From contig CM048848.1 in NCBI GenBank assembly GCA_026545225.1, positions 23,166,806 through 23,230,805 of the forward strand: a stretch of DNA of 64,000 bases. The letters run 5' to 3'. The stretch is from Cornus controversa (lineage: Eukaryota > Streptophyta > Magnoliopsida > Cornales > Cornaceae). The notes below the pieces were generated by a model, which did not search any database, had not been told where the DNA came from, and saw nothing but the letters and a program-made list of their open reading frames with translations. Made by a program: the position numbers and the translations under genes. This document shows positions 22,825-35,260 of this stretch, piece after piece. Within the stretch, counting starts at the first letter, position 1, and every line of letters begins with the position of its first letter.

Positions 22825-23082
22825 CTAAAGGTCAATCCAAATTTCCTTTGTCGTGTCAGCATAAGCAACACTTTCATGCAAGTCACTGGAGAAATCATTG
22901 AAAATCCATGAGATAACCATGGAATTACATTTTAAATAGGCATGAACATCTGGAGATCCATCATCTGGTTTGGAGAGGATGCCATCCACAAAACGTGTTT
23001 TATTTTTCGCATTGAGAGCATTCAACATCACCCTTTTCCATGTAGAATAATTTCCTTGATTTAGAGGGGCCAAAACAAACAT
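22825..23082 (-). pseudogene. Ty1/copia gag N-terminal fragment
   Basis: The 85-residue frame reads MFVLAPLNQGNYSTWKRVM, then LNALNAKNKTRFVDGI and YADTTKEIWIDL. These are the hallmark motifs of the N-terminal domain of copia-type gag in plants (PLNGTNYxxWxRxM, AKNKxxFIDG, TAxEIWxDL). No copia protease, integrase or reverse transcriptase is seen near it. A small fossil fragment, isolated between S1 and chromovirus E. Confidence 0.8.
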
Positions 23083-23868
23083 GGTCCTTAGATTAAATGA
23101 AAAAGGTAGAAAGGAGACTCAGTGTCGAATGGTTTGGTCTTTTTGCCAGACCATCCCAATGTTGTTCTTTCTGTATACATGGTTCTAAGTGTTGGCAGAA
23201 GCGAGAATTTGTAAAAATTGGCAAAGATCTGTCATGTAGAAAAAAATGCTTAAAGCCTAAAACTAAAATCGACAAAGAGTGTATATATCAAAGAACAACC
23301 TGGTGGTCACATATATAAAAGGTTGAACTAGAGAGCAAGTGACGATGTCAATGAGGGGAATGGGCTTAAAGCCTAAAACTAATGAGTCACCTTAATAGAA
23401 ACCATATCTAGCTGACTGGAGATCCCAAGATCAAGATTCAAAGGGACAACTGAAATTTTGAGTGACTCACCAGTAGCACTAGAACATTTTGTCTTCTACC
23501 TATTCCTATAATGACACAGTGCTGCCTATCGTGGGTATCAAGTTAAGTGTATGCTTTTAATGATTCCTATATCTTGAAAATCTAAGTGGGGTATGGTAGG
23601 ATACTCTTAATAAAGAATCACCTATATGAGTGTGAAGTGGGCTGCTTCTATGAGAATGACAAGGTTAAGTTCTCTAGAGCACTCATGAATACCAAGATTT
23701 GTTCAGGGCTGAAATCAAACTGAAAGAACCATCTTTTTGCAAAAAGGTATTGTGTGTATACTATCGTCTGGTTTTACACATATGGCTGAATAGTTCAAGA
23801 CTTTATGCCACTAGTTAGCCAAGTAAATCTAATAGTATTACACTAGGAAATATTTAAGGCCAAAGACT
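23083..23868. other. Unassigned sequence left of chromovirus E
   Basis: About 790 bp with no coding frame I recognise on either strand; it would be the upstream side of the copia gag fragment. No terminal repeat or primer site is visible. It ends at the TGTAACG start of E's LTR. Confidence 0.5.
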
Positions 23869-25813
23869 GTAACGACCCGAAGTTTTTTTCTTTTTCTCTT
23901 TGAATTATGTTTAAAAATTTAGTGAATTTTTTTTAAGCATGATTAATTGTTTAATAACATGCTTGGTGGACTTAAATGATCTTTTTGTGTTCGGTTACGG
24001 GTATGGGACCGAAATGGGTTTGGGTAACCGGGGAAAATAACTACCGGATCTAGAGAGTGGTGTGGGGGTATGGATGTAATTTTAAGGGTATAAGTGAAGT
24101 TTTGAAAAATGAGGAAAGGCTAAAGTCACAAGACGGTTATGGGAGGTGTCCCAGGTCACATGGTTGGTCAAAAACCATGTTAGGGTATCGGGTGGAGTCC
24201 GAGGGGGAGACAAGTGCGTGATATTGCTTTCATTTTAAATTATAAAGCATAATACGTGTTTAATGCATCCCTATATATATATATATATACATTGTTGTGA
24301 GTGAACATGATGTATGTTGAATGATACATGAAATGTTGTGACATGCATTCATGTAGGTCGTGTCGGGTTGGCACTTAAGTGGGTTGGGGTATCCCTACTG
24401 AGCCGTAGTGGTGCTCACCCCCTTATTCTAAACTCTTTTTCAGATAAAGCGCCGATGACAGATGGGATTTGAGTGTGCAAGAAGAATTCTAGTTATATTT
24501 TGCTACATTTTTGGATATTTGTACTTTTGGCTATCTGTGCTGGCTTGTGGCACGGTATTGAATTAGTTGTAGTCATGGTAGAATTTGTTGCATTTTGAAC
24601 CTTATGCATGAATTTTTGTAATGACTATAAACTTGGAATAAAACCATATGAATGATATGTACCCTTTTGAGAAAATCGTGTGTTGGAGATGTATGGCACC
24701 ATAAGACCATTTTTCTCTTTAGTTATGATTTCTTGTATGGTTAATCATGAGCAAATGGAGTGTCGAAAGTATGTATACATGAGTTGTGGAGTGAAGAGGG
24801 TTAAGGAAAAATAGATGGAATTACATTTCAAGTATGAAATGCATGGTATGTGAATTTACTTGATGGCCATTAAGGCATTAAAGTAGCCATTGGGGGGACA
24901 CATACCCAAAAGTGTCCATTTTGAGTTCAAGGAGTGAATGGAATTTATTTATATAGTAAAAGAATTGTGTTAGCTTCGATTTGATGGGCCATAGACCTTG
25001 TTCGGATTTAAATTGAGAATGTTATGCATGTTTTGGTGCAAGGGTTGGAAATCTGACCTACACTCACTAAATCGAGTATAACTTGAGTTGTGGTTAGTAT
25101 TTTTTGATGATTCAAATTGAGTTAGAAACTAGACATGTTAAGGATGACCTATGTCAAATTTCAAGTCAAATAGACTTATAGATGGTGAGATATTAGCATT
25201 TGAAGTTAGGTTGAGGAATGCTGTCAAAAATTCAGGCACAGGTACTTTCAGCATGCTAAAAGTTCACTTTCAGGTGACTGAAAGTGCTATTTTTGGAAAT
25301 ACAAACTGTCTATAAGTTTCAGGTGACTGAAAGTCTTCTAGACCTTAAAAATGGGGAATTTTAAGACTTTTCATGATCTAAGAGTAGAAATGGAAGGTCA
25401 TGGATGCATAGACTGATGTGTGGCCCATTGGGATGGATAGTGATGAGTATACGTATAGATAATTACGTGTGTATGGTTAGCTTCTGCGGTAATCGAGATA
25501 TATGAGGAGGTTCATTGGGGTTTAATGAACGGGTTCACCTCCGATTTTCTAGGAGTCGAGAATTGGGGCATGATAGGAGGGTATCATAGCTTGGTACTAT
25601 CACATGAGTGTGGTTAAGGTTGTTCATGGGGTTTAGTGAATGGGTTCACACTCGAGATTCGGGTCAGTCCAGGGGAGTCTCGGTGGTTTGGGTTTTGGGC
25701 GTGACAGAATGGTATTAGAGCATGGTACTTTATAGAGGATGAAAAGGGTCCATTGGGACTAATGGATGGGTTAACATCCGGTTTCCTAGGAGTCGAGAAA
25801 TTAGGGCGTTACA
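23869..25813 (+). repeat. Element E 5' LTR
   Basis: It starts TGTAACG and shares long stretches with 62280-64000 (for example the cacatggttggtcaaaaacc region and the gagccgtagtggtgctcaccc region). The end is uncertain: ...GGGCGTGACA at 25706 and ...GGGCGTTACA at 25813 are both plausible termini, each followed by a tRNA-Met-like site. I use the second, which best mirrors the start. Inverted repeats cactttca/tgaaagtg lie at 25265-25286. Confidence 0.8.
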
Positions 25814-25828
25814 GAATGGTATCAGAAC
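25710..25828 (+). other. Element E duplicated primer-binding sites, tRNA-Met type
   Basis: tggtattagagc at 25710-25721 and tggtatcagaac at 25817-25828 each match the initiator tRNA-Met complement (tggtatcagagc) with one difference. Both follow an LTR-end-like sequence. Which one was used cannot be told from this copy. Confidence 0.7.
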
Positions 25829-26070
25829 TCTAGGTTAGAATACCTAGGGGCGGCAGATGATGGTCACATCATGTGTGAATTTGAGAAGGTCAGACTAATG
25901 TAAGGGTTTGGACTTGGGGTTTACAAATTGCTTACGTGTTACATGATTATATGCTTATGTTCCTTAACATGCCCTTGTGGACTTAATTAGCATGGAATGT
26001 GTAAGCATGATGAAATTTGAATGAGTATGAATGCTTGGTCCTAAAATTTTCTTATTGTGCATATAGCAAA
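25829..26070 (+). other. Element E leader between primer site and gag
   Basis: About 240 bp with no coding frame. It leads into the gag start MPPRRAR near 26071, a typical chromovirus gag N-terminus. Confidence 0.6.
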
Positions 26071-27159
26071 ATGCCTCCAAGAAGAGCGCGAGACGTAGGC
26101 GCTGATGCTCCTCAAGAGCCAACAGATGGAATGTAATTTATACGTGACATGGCAGACACTATGAGACGGATGGCTAGGGAAGCCAGGGAAGAGGAGGTTC
26201 AGGCATTGCCTAGGGTTGCCTTGAGCCGACAAATGGTAGCAATGAGGGAATATGTGAAATTTAAGCCGCCTACCTTTGATGGCGTGCGTGATCCACTTGT
26301 GGCTGAGAGTTGGATAGACCAAACTCACAAACTTATGGTTGCTCTTGCAATCGATGAGGATCTAAAAGGGGGAGTGACAGTGCTTCACTTACAAGGAGAA
26401 GCGGATCGGTGGTGGCAATTCATCGGGAATGTTCACAACACCGAGACTATGGACTGGGAGACCTTTAAGGGGTTGTTCTTTGATAAGTTCTTCTCGAATT
26501 CGGTGAGAGATCTGATGAGGGAAGAGTTCATAGACTTAGTCCAAGGGGACTTAGATATGATGGGGTACGAGACCAAATTCACGTCATTGGCTCGCTTTGC
26601 CCCAGAGAGGGTAGCTAATGAAGAGCTAAAGGTGAAAAGATTCATGAAGGGACTCAAAACCTCTATCAGAAAGAGGGTATCCATTTTAGGTTTCAGGACC
26701 TATAATGAAGTGGTTGATAGAGCCTTAGTGGCTGAGGAAGATGACAGAGACACCCAAAGGATATGGGAGTCTAAACAGCAAGCGAAGAGCACAGTGGCAC
26801 CTTCGGGTGGCCAGGGATGGAAGATGAATAGGGAAGGCAGGTCTGGTTTTTAGGGGCAGCAGCAAGCTCACCCTGTACCTTCATTGGCCTTACCTACCAG
26901 ATCTTTACGATCTTCTGTGGAGTGCTATAATTGCCATCAAATTGGCCATTATAGTAGGGAGTGCCTACATGGACATGCAATGGCATCCATGCCTACAAGG
27001 ACAGTTAGGGAGAAGGTATGCTACTATTGTAAGCAACCTGGACATATGAAACCTAGTTGCCCACATAGACAGGGGGCACCGAGAAGTGCAGGATCTCAAC
27101 AGAGAGCTGGGCAGACGACTACGGTTCAGTCTAGCTTCAGGGCGTTACCGCTATCGTAG
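26071..27159 (+). pseudogene. Element E gag with two CCHC knuckles
   Basis: It starts MPPRRARDVGADAP. The capsid domain reads FKPPTFDGVRDPLVAESWID, LQGEADRWWQF, FKGLFFDKFFSNSVRD, MGYETKFTSLARFAPE and VKRFMKGLKTSIRKRV. Two zinc knuckles follow, CYNCHQIGHYSREC and CYYCKQPGHMKPSC (26923 to about 27060), both with CX2CX4HX4C spacing; a tandem pair fits Tekay-type chromoviruses. Family role: particle assembly and RNA binding. Broken, with a few breaks. Confidence 0.88.
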
Positions 27160-27261
27160 CCAGCACAGTCAGTTTAGGGATCGTAGGTAGCGAGGGGTCC
27201 CATACCTGCTTCTAGCAAGCAGTTGGGGTTATAGGAGACTGGTCAGCAATCACGGGGTCGT

Positions 27262-28939
27262 GTGTTCACCATCGCTCTGGCAGAGGATGTACCGGGACCG
27301 TCAGTGGTCAGAGGTATTTTCCTGGTTTCTAGCTCGTGGGCTAGGGTATTGATAGATTCGGGTGCATCACATTCATTCATATCTGTTACATTTGCTTGTG
27401 CCTTGGGGCTATGGGTGTCATCACTAGAGTCACCATTGTCCATTGATACACCAGTTGGGGGTAGGGTTACCCATGATAGAGTGTGTCGGTTTTGCGAGAT
27501 CGAGGTTGCTGGGCGTCGACTAGTGTTCAACTTTGTATTACTAGACATGACCACTTTTGATGTCATTCTAGGTATGGACTGGCTGTCTACATTTAGAGCT
27601 ATGATTGATTGTCTCTGTAGGAGAGTGACAGTGTGCACACCTGAGGGTGATTGCTTTTACTTTGTGGGAGAGCGGGATGATTTTTACATTCCGTCTTTGC
27701 TTAGTTCCGGTGTATGGGATGGGGTTAGATATTTCCTAGCTAGTTTATTAGCCGAGGAGGATGGGATTATGACTAGTGGAGGATTTCCCCCGGTGGTTAG
27801 TGAGTTGGTAGATGTGTTCCTGGAGGACTTGACAGAGTTACCTCCGATGAGAGATGTGTTTAGCATTGATCTTGCTCCAGGTACCGCGCCTATCTCTATG
27901 GCACCATACCGGATGGCACCGGCTGAATTGAAGGAGTTGAAAGATCAGTTGCAAGAATTGTTGGATAACGGATTTGTACGACCTAGTACATCACCTTGGG
28001 GAGCTTCGGTCCTATTTGCTAAAAAGAAGGACAGATTTTTGCGGTTATGCATAGACTACCGTAAGTTGAACCAAGCAACGATTAAGAACAAGTATCCTTT
28101 GCCAAGGATAGATGACTTATTTGATCAACTTAAGGGTTCGACTTATTTTTTGAAGATCGACTTGAGGTCGGGGTATTACCAGTTGAGGGTAAAGGAAGAG
28201 GACATTTCGAAGACGGCTTTTTAGACTAAATATGGCCATTATGAGTTTCTAGTGATGCCATTTGGCCTGATGGATGCACCGGCAGTGTTCATGGATTTGA
28301 TGAACCGGATATTCAGGCTGTACTTGGATAGGTTTGTGGTGGTTTTCGTGGACGACATCCTTGTGTATTCTTCTTCTATGGAGGAGCATGAGACCCACTT
28401 GAAGACAGTGTTGTAGATTCTAAGAGAACACCGTTTGTATGCCAAATTTGAAAAATGTGAATTTTGGCTAATAGAGGTGAAATTCCTCGGACACGTGGTG
28501 TTGGAAGGAGGAATAATGGTAGACCCTTCTAAGATTGAAGCGGTAATGAATTGGGAGAGGCCTAAGAATGTATTCGAGATACGTAGCTTCTTGGGATTGG
28601 CAGGATATTACCAGCGCTTTGTGAAAGACTTTTCGAAGTTAGCGGCGTCAATGACCAAACTTACTCGTAAAGGAGCTAAGTTTGAGTGGAATGAGACTTG
28701 CAAGCATTCCTTTATGGAATTGAGGCGTAGATTGACTAGTGCTCCGATTTTGATTACCCCGAACGCGATTTGGGTTATGTCATCTATTGTGACGCTTCAT
28801 GGGATGGTTTGGGATGTGTGTTGATGCAAACCGAGAGGGTTGTTGCATATGGTTCCCGACAGTTGAAGATCCATGAGCAGAATTACCCGACTCATGACTT
28901 GGAGTTGGCGGCGGTAATTTTTGCTTTGAAAGCGTGGAG
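27262..28939 (+). pseudogene. Element E pol, protease to RNase H (before S2)
   Basis: Protease motif [13 protein letters not shown] is near 27349. Reverse transcriptase follows ([55 protein letters not shown], catalytic FVDDIL near 28340, [28 protein letters not shown]). RNase H starts near 28770 ([29 protein letters not shown]), where solo LTR S2 is inserted. The sequence is chromovirus-like and clearly different from the Athila pols here. Broken, with several breaks. Confidence 0.9.
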
Positions 28940-30446
28940 TGATTCGTGTGTGAGTGTGACTCAAAAAGTATATCAATTAAAATTTTCCACACTTCGCAAT
29001 AAAACGAATTCCTTGCAGAATAGGGCTATCGAAAGGGGTATCGTACCTCAGGGATTATGGTCTGATGAGTCGGAATACGAAATTAATTATAATTAAATTT
29101 AAGAAAAGAATTCTGATTTTTAAACTAATTAATTAAAACGATAAAATAAAGTAAATCAAAGTAAGTAAATAGTGAAGATAATATGAGAGAAATCTAGGGT
29201 GTTTGACTTCACCACTAACTCCACAATCAATGGTCAATTGAATCTACTATAGGGGAATTACATCATGCATAAGTGGTGTCGGTGGCTACAAGCTCACCTT
29301 CATCCATCAAGAAGATAACATATGATTAAGGCTAAGCCATGGACTATCTTCGATTGGCATGGGCCATCTGCCTAACTACTCTAATCTAGGGTGCAGTATG
29401 GTTCATCCTCTCTAGGCATAATCCATCAAAGCTCTTAATAATATATTCAGTGATTACCATTGTGTAATAATCGCTCTCATAATCACAGAAAACAAGAGAG
29501 ATTGAGTTCAATAACAACAACTAAATATCTAAGACAAGATAATAAATCATTGAGATTGAATTTACAAGACTTTTATTGCTCAATTCTATAATAAGAATCC
29601 TCTGAGTTACACAATCTATGCATGTATATAAAGGTCCCCAATAATTAAAATAATCAAACCATTGATGCTTTGTTAGGGCTACATCAAAACCCTAGTGGAT
29701 GAACTAGCCGCTCATGGTAGAAGAAGAAGCTTCAACTATTGAGGAAGAAGGCATCATCTTCATGAATTATACGTATGACTTCGTTCTCCAATGGCTCTGC
29801 AAATATGTTTCTGTTCTCTTCTCCGCCCTCTCAGACTCTCCAATCTCTCTAATCTCTCCCAACTCCAGCCTCTTATTCTTCACTTTATTCCCCAAGAGAA
29901 TACACCAAAGTCCTAATCCAATTAGGAATAAATTAGGATTTCCCGCAGCACTAATCAGATGGGTTTTTCCTGCTGACTTCGGCCCAACTTTTGACCCACT
30001 AGAAGTCTGATTTACGAAATTTTTATGAAATACAAAAGTGTGCAGAATCAAATTTCATTCAACCCTATGGAGAACTTATATCGATTTGAGGCTCGAAAAT
30101 AAGAATTCTGGTCCGTTTTCTAAAACGGGATTAAGATTGTATTATGCGCAGATTTGGGCTTCAGGCCCGAAACCTTCTTAAGTAGCTGTAATTCTATTGG
30201 ACCTCTTCCTTGGTCTGAATTGAGTTAAAATAAATGGTTAAATGATTCCCTTTGAAGTAGGCTTCATCTACCCATCTTGGATGTCTTCTTTAAAAGACCA
30301 AAAGCATGGTTTTAACTGCAATAATCATTAAGGCCCTGAAAATACAAAAAACACTAAAATGAAGTAAAATAACAAAATAATCTATCACTAAGAGAGTAAA
30401 ATACACATGTTAAGAGGCTAGAATGCGTAACATTCAATGCCGATCA
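28940..30446 (-). repeat. Solo LTR S2
   Basis: 1507 bp from TGATTCG to CGATCA, flanked by TGGAG duplications (28935-28939 and 30447-30451) inside E's RNase H. It is closely similar to S1, in the same orientation. No internal sequence remains. Confidence 0.94.
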
Positions 30447-30451
30447 TGGAG

Positions 30452-30811
30452 GCATTATCTCTACGGAGAGAAGTTTGAGGTTTTCTCCGATCATAAGAGT
30501 TTGAAGTACCTTTTTACGTAAAAAGACTTGAATATGAGACAGAGAAGATGGGTTGAATACATAGAAGACTACAACTTTGATTTTCAGTATCACTCGGGGA
30601 AGGCTAATGTGGTTGTCGATGCATTGAGTAGGAAATCACATGGCACTTTGGCCAGCATTGCTATTCGTGAGTGGAAGATGATGGAAGATATCTCAGGAAT
30701 GGGATTGTACTTCAGTGAGAGTGATGGGTAGGCCACTTTGTTCGCGCTCATAGCGCAACCAATTATAGTAAGTAGGGTGGTCGAGGAACAGAGGCATGAC
30801 ACATAGTTAGA
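30452..30811 (+). pseudogene. Element E RNase H end and connection region (between S2 and D)
   Basis: The translated pieces include the [20 protein letters not shown]-type RNase H motif and QRRWVEYIEDYNFDFQYHSGKANVVVDALSRK, the usual end of chromovirus RNase H, followed by the linker to integrase. The segment ends at the TTAGA duplication where D is inserted; E's integrase continues at 60852. Confidence 0.85.
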
Positions 30812-32547
30812 TGATAAGTGTTCAATTCTATGCATTTGAACCCTCTTTATTGCATATGTTAGTCCCATTTCAACATTTACTGAGATATGTTTACGGTATT
30901 TTTGTGTTTTTGATGTATTGCAGGTCTTGTAGTAAAATGAGCAAGTTTGAGGCTATTTGCAACTGAAGAGAAAAGTCAGAATTATAGTCAAGGCATCTCG
31001 ATCAATCGAGATGTTGATCTCGATCAATCGAGATCTCGATTGATTGAGATCTTACTTCGATTGATCGAAATCTCGATCAATCGAGATCCAATCTCGATTG
31101 ATCGAGACTCTATAGAGCCACTTGCCCACTTGCTCACCTACTCTTCCACTTGCAACAAAATCCCCCTTTTTGCATGACTTAGAGGGATTGCCTGACTTGA
31201 ACAAGATCTTTGGGGACCTTTTTGATATAGTTGGTATATATATTGATACATATATATATATGGTGGGCCCCAAGGTTGAAAAGGTAGCCATAAAGCACAA
31301 AAAGAAGCCATTCTGAAAGATCTGACACACACATCAGATTACACAAGGAGAGACATTCGGGAGAGGAGAAGAAGGAGCTGAACAAGACCTTAAAGCTCCA
31401 TTTTTGTGACGCCCCGGTTCCCAAGGCCTAGAAACCGAGGTGTGAGCCCCGTGAGATCGCCCTCACGCTCTAACCACCACCTGATCATGCAACCTCAATT
31501 TCCTATTATTTTCACAAAAATTGGGCATGACCCATTCTAAATAATCAGCTCTTGGCATGATATACCTGCTTCACAATTTAAATGGACACTTCTGGGCACG
31601 TGTCCCCCCAGCATTTATATCTAAACAATAGAAATGGACACTTCTGGGCCCGTGTCCCCCCAATATTTCTACAACATGCATAATACAGTCATAAATATAC
31701 ATGCCTCAGTCCTTGAATGTCCGTATTAAATACATACATCACATGAAAAAAATATACAACTGAAGGAATTGAATCTACACAATCGCTTTATACATTTAAT
31801 CCAAATGTAAAACATCTATCTATCCACTATCCTGGACATACATGAGATTCTAAGGAATCTACTTACTACCTCTCCAACTGGGACTACCGATTCCCCTAAC
31901 TGACTTCGAAATCAGCAATACCTGCAAAACCTGGGAGGGGGTGAGCTCAAAGGCCCAACAAGGTATGTAGAACTATACTATCACCGCTGCAGCAGGTCGA
32001 TCCTCACATATTCTCAAAAATATACATGCACTTAAATATATCACAATATTTAAGACCATACTCTACCTAGCATGCATGAACCAATGATGTATGTGGCTAC
32101 TCTAGCACATATGAACATACATAATCCACAACACATGATTTTAGAAATCATTTTCAACATACTTGAAAGCAGTAAACATTCCGCACCAATATGTATATAG
32201 AACATATATGTTAACACGTTTACATAAATGATGTAAATCAACTACCACATCTCCTACTCGTCAAGTAGCACATCACAAATGCAATAAAGATGCATTTAAA
32301 CAGGAAAACATGCTTAACAGATAAACACATAAGCATAAAGGTATTTTTCACCTTCCACGGTCATAATCCGATACATAAGACAAGCATCAAAGCTTGCACA
32401 TACTCTCACTCTCGGTCCTCATCCGATACCCCACATGATTGGCCCGCTCCGAGGATCATGTAACCTAGAACAACTCCGATAACCAACCTATGACCTGGAC
32501 CACTCCGAAAGGTCATCCTACTCTGGCAATGTATAGGATTGCCATTA

Positions 32548-32790
32548 TGTGAGGGGACAGCTCCGAGGCTCACATTCATTGGACATACTCTGATTTCCAG
32601 GCTTTAAGCCTTAGCATGGCGGGTCCACTCCGAGGGCCATACTTGTTGGACATACTCCGATGGCAATATATTGGTTTACCAAATTGTGAGGGGGCAACTC
32701 CGAAGCTCACAAACGTTGGACATACTCCGATTCTAGGCATAAAGCCTTCGTATGGCGGGTCCACTCCGAGGGCCATGCGTATGGATAATT
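32548..32790. repeat. Tandem repeat of about 137 bp inside T
   Basis: Two copies start at 32548 and 32685. Each contains tgtgaggggrca, a ctccga core repeated several times (ggacatactccga) and ggcgggtccactccgagg. Further catactcy/ccactccga units flank it on both sides (32400-32840). Confidence 0.75.
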
Positions 32791-32949
32791 ATACCACCTC
32801 TCGTGACACGGTTGGACCACTCCGAAGTCCCGTGCACCTCTTTTTGAATTAATTTTCTCGCAACCTCCCATATATGCAATATGGATGTATACGTAACCAA
32901 GCATTTCATTTTATGCTATCCCAATGCACTAGCTAGTATATAAGTACAT

Positions 32950-33870
32950 AGCATGCATTTCTCTCTACACAAACCCACATATAACCACGTATGTGTCATT
33001 TCCCTCCTATACATGCAATATGGGTGCATGTATATATACATCATAGTACATTCATGCTTCAACCCATGCTTATGAATACTAAAAAGAAGTATTTGACATG
33101 CTTTTCATCACATTCCAACACATATAGCACATATATGTTCAAAACCCGCATAAAACCTCTTATATGCAAATAGCTTCAACTTAGCACATTTTTATCATGC
33201 TATAACCAATGCATGCATTCAACATATATATATATGAAGCTAGCACGCATCTCACATTCACATTCCCACATATAAACACATATATGTCCAATCTTGCATA
33301 TAAGTCCTATATGCACGTATACTAGCATAAATACAGTCATGCTCTCATTCAATGCATGTATTCACTACAAGTAGCTAACATGCATTCCAATCACAATATA
33401 TATACACACATATATATATTACGTCACCCACATATGTATCAAGAACATATAAAGCACTTAGCACATTTCATACTTTTCAAATACTCGCCAAAAGTAAATT
33501 CATACTTAGCATGCATTTCTACCACTGCACCCATATATATATAATCACATATATATATATATACTGAACATCATGCATGAAAGCCACATATGCATACAAG
33601 ACAACACATAGCTAAACGTGTATTATTTAGCATACTCTTTATAGACTTTAATCTATACATACATGCATATCATAATGCAATTAGGCGATAAATCTAACAT
33701 GTTATCGCTTCCCAAACCCGCACATACATATATATATACACACACACATATGTATATCCTCTCACATCCCATGTATGTACCACATTCCCTATACACATAA
33801 ATATATAAGCGCCTACATATATATGTATATACACATACCACATATGATCAAATTAAGACATATGTAAATT
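32950..33870. repeat. Low-complexity catatatatg-rich stretch in T
   Basis: Nearly 1 kb dominated by short atatat and catgcat repeats with no coding capacity. It belongs to solo LTR T. Confidence 0.7.
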
Positions 33871-35097
33871 ACTTAACGTAAATAAAATCTACGTAAGAGA
33901 TAGAGGCAAGAATCAACTTGCCTTAGGTCTAGCTTTCGCTAAGTCCGCGCTTGGAAAGCGGCCTATTTCCATGCTCGACCCGGTCCTGCGTTGAAGTCCA
34001 CATGAATAATTCCATCGGGCCGCTTCATTTCCTTTTTAATTTTCATGCTTGGCCCAATCCTCATCATAACCCTGGCTGCTACTCCAAGCAACTCCCATGA
34101 CATGCCCAACTGAGACCAACTGAAACCTTCTGATATTCAACCCCCGTGGTTACCTCTTCACGGCCCAACCACGAAACCATCCATCCGGCAGCTAGCCTCT
34201 AACCGGCCACTAACCGAAATCAATCACAAACCTATACATTTGTAGATCTCCAACATTGCAGCCCAAAATTATGGCTGCTCAAAGAAACTCAACCCGGCTA
34301 TCTGCCAAGTCTCATCCCGAATCCCAATCGAGAATTACAACCATGGAAGCCCAACCATCATTGATCCAAAATCAACCCAGCCGTAAGCACCAATCACGGC
34401 TGTCCGTGAAGCCATGGGTACCACCATAGACCCTCACCTCAACTGTGAAAACCCAGCACCACAACTGAACCATAGGAGTCCAGTTCGAACCCATCCGAAC
34501 ACAACCCAAGTGAGAAGACCCAGTCCGTGGGACCACCACCATCTTCCCCAGCTGTCCATCGCCGGAACACTCTACCAACCGTGAACCTCCAATCACCATA
34601 CCTAGTGGAATCCATTCAAAAACCCAACTGAAACAACCCCAAGAATCGAACCAAACACAGCCCCAATCAAGCCGTGCGCACCATCGTCGGGCCATCCAAA
34701 GCCAACCCAACCACAGCCGTGAGATCCACAACCCTCGGCCAAACAAACCCCAGCCGTTGTCAACAACCCGCAGCTTTACCCATGGAAATTCGAAGTCCCC
34801 ATTCGGATCTGACCCACGAACAAGGGGTGTTCGTGCGAACACCACTCGAACCACCACCACAGCCACCATCAGCCGCCGTCACTGGCCCACCGCCAATGAA
34901 CCCAACTTGCAAACCCCAGCCGCGAAACCCCCAGTCACGGCCAGTCACCACCGTGAGCAACCCCCTTCGGTCCGACCCTCCATCGAACCCGCGAACCCAA
35001 GGACCGAGGAACCGGGCTCCGCAACAGCCCACTGCCACCGGGCCGTGGCCACCGTGGACGGCGGCAGCCACTGTCAGTGCCAGAACCGTCGCCTCCC

Positions 35098-35260
35098 TCT
35101 CCCCGATCTCGGCTTCTCTCTCTCTTCTCAGTTTCTCTCTCTCTCTTCTCTCTCCCCGATTCTCTTTCTTCTCCTCTTTTTCTTTTCTTTTTCCTTTTCT
35201 TTCTTTCTTCTTTTATTCTTTTCTCCTTTCTTCTCTTTTCTTTCTTTTCTTCTTTTTCGG
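35098..35260. repeat. Polypyrimidine tract in T
   Basis: Almost pure C/T on the + strand (ctctctctcttctc followed by ttctttctt runs). The LTR of E has a similar ctctctctc stretch near 62660-62705, in keeping with a shared LTR family type. Confidence 0.8.
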
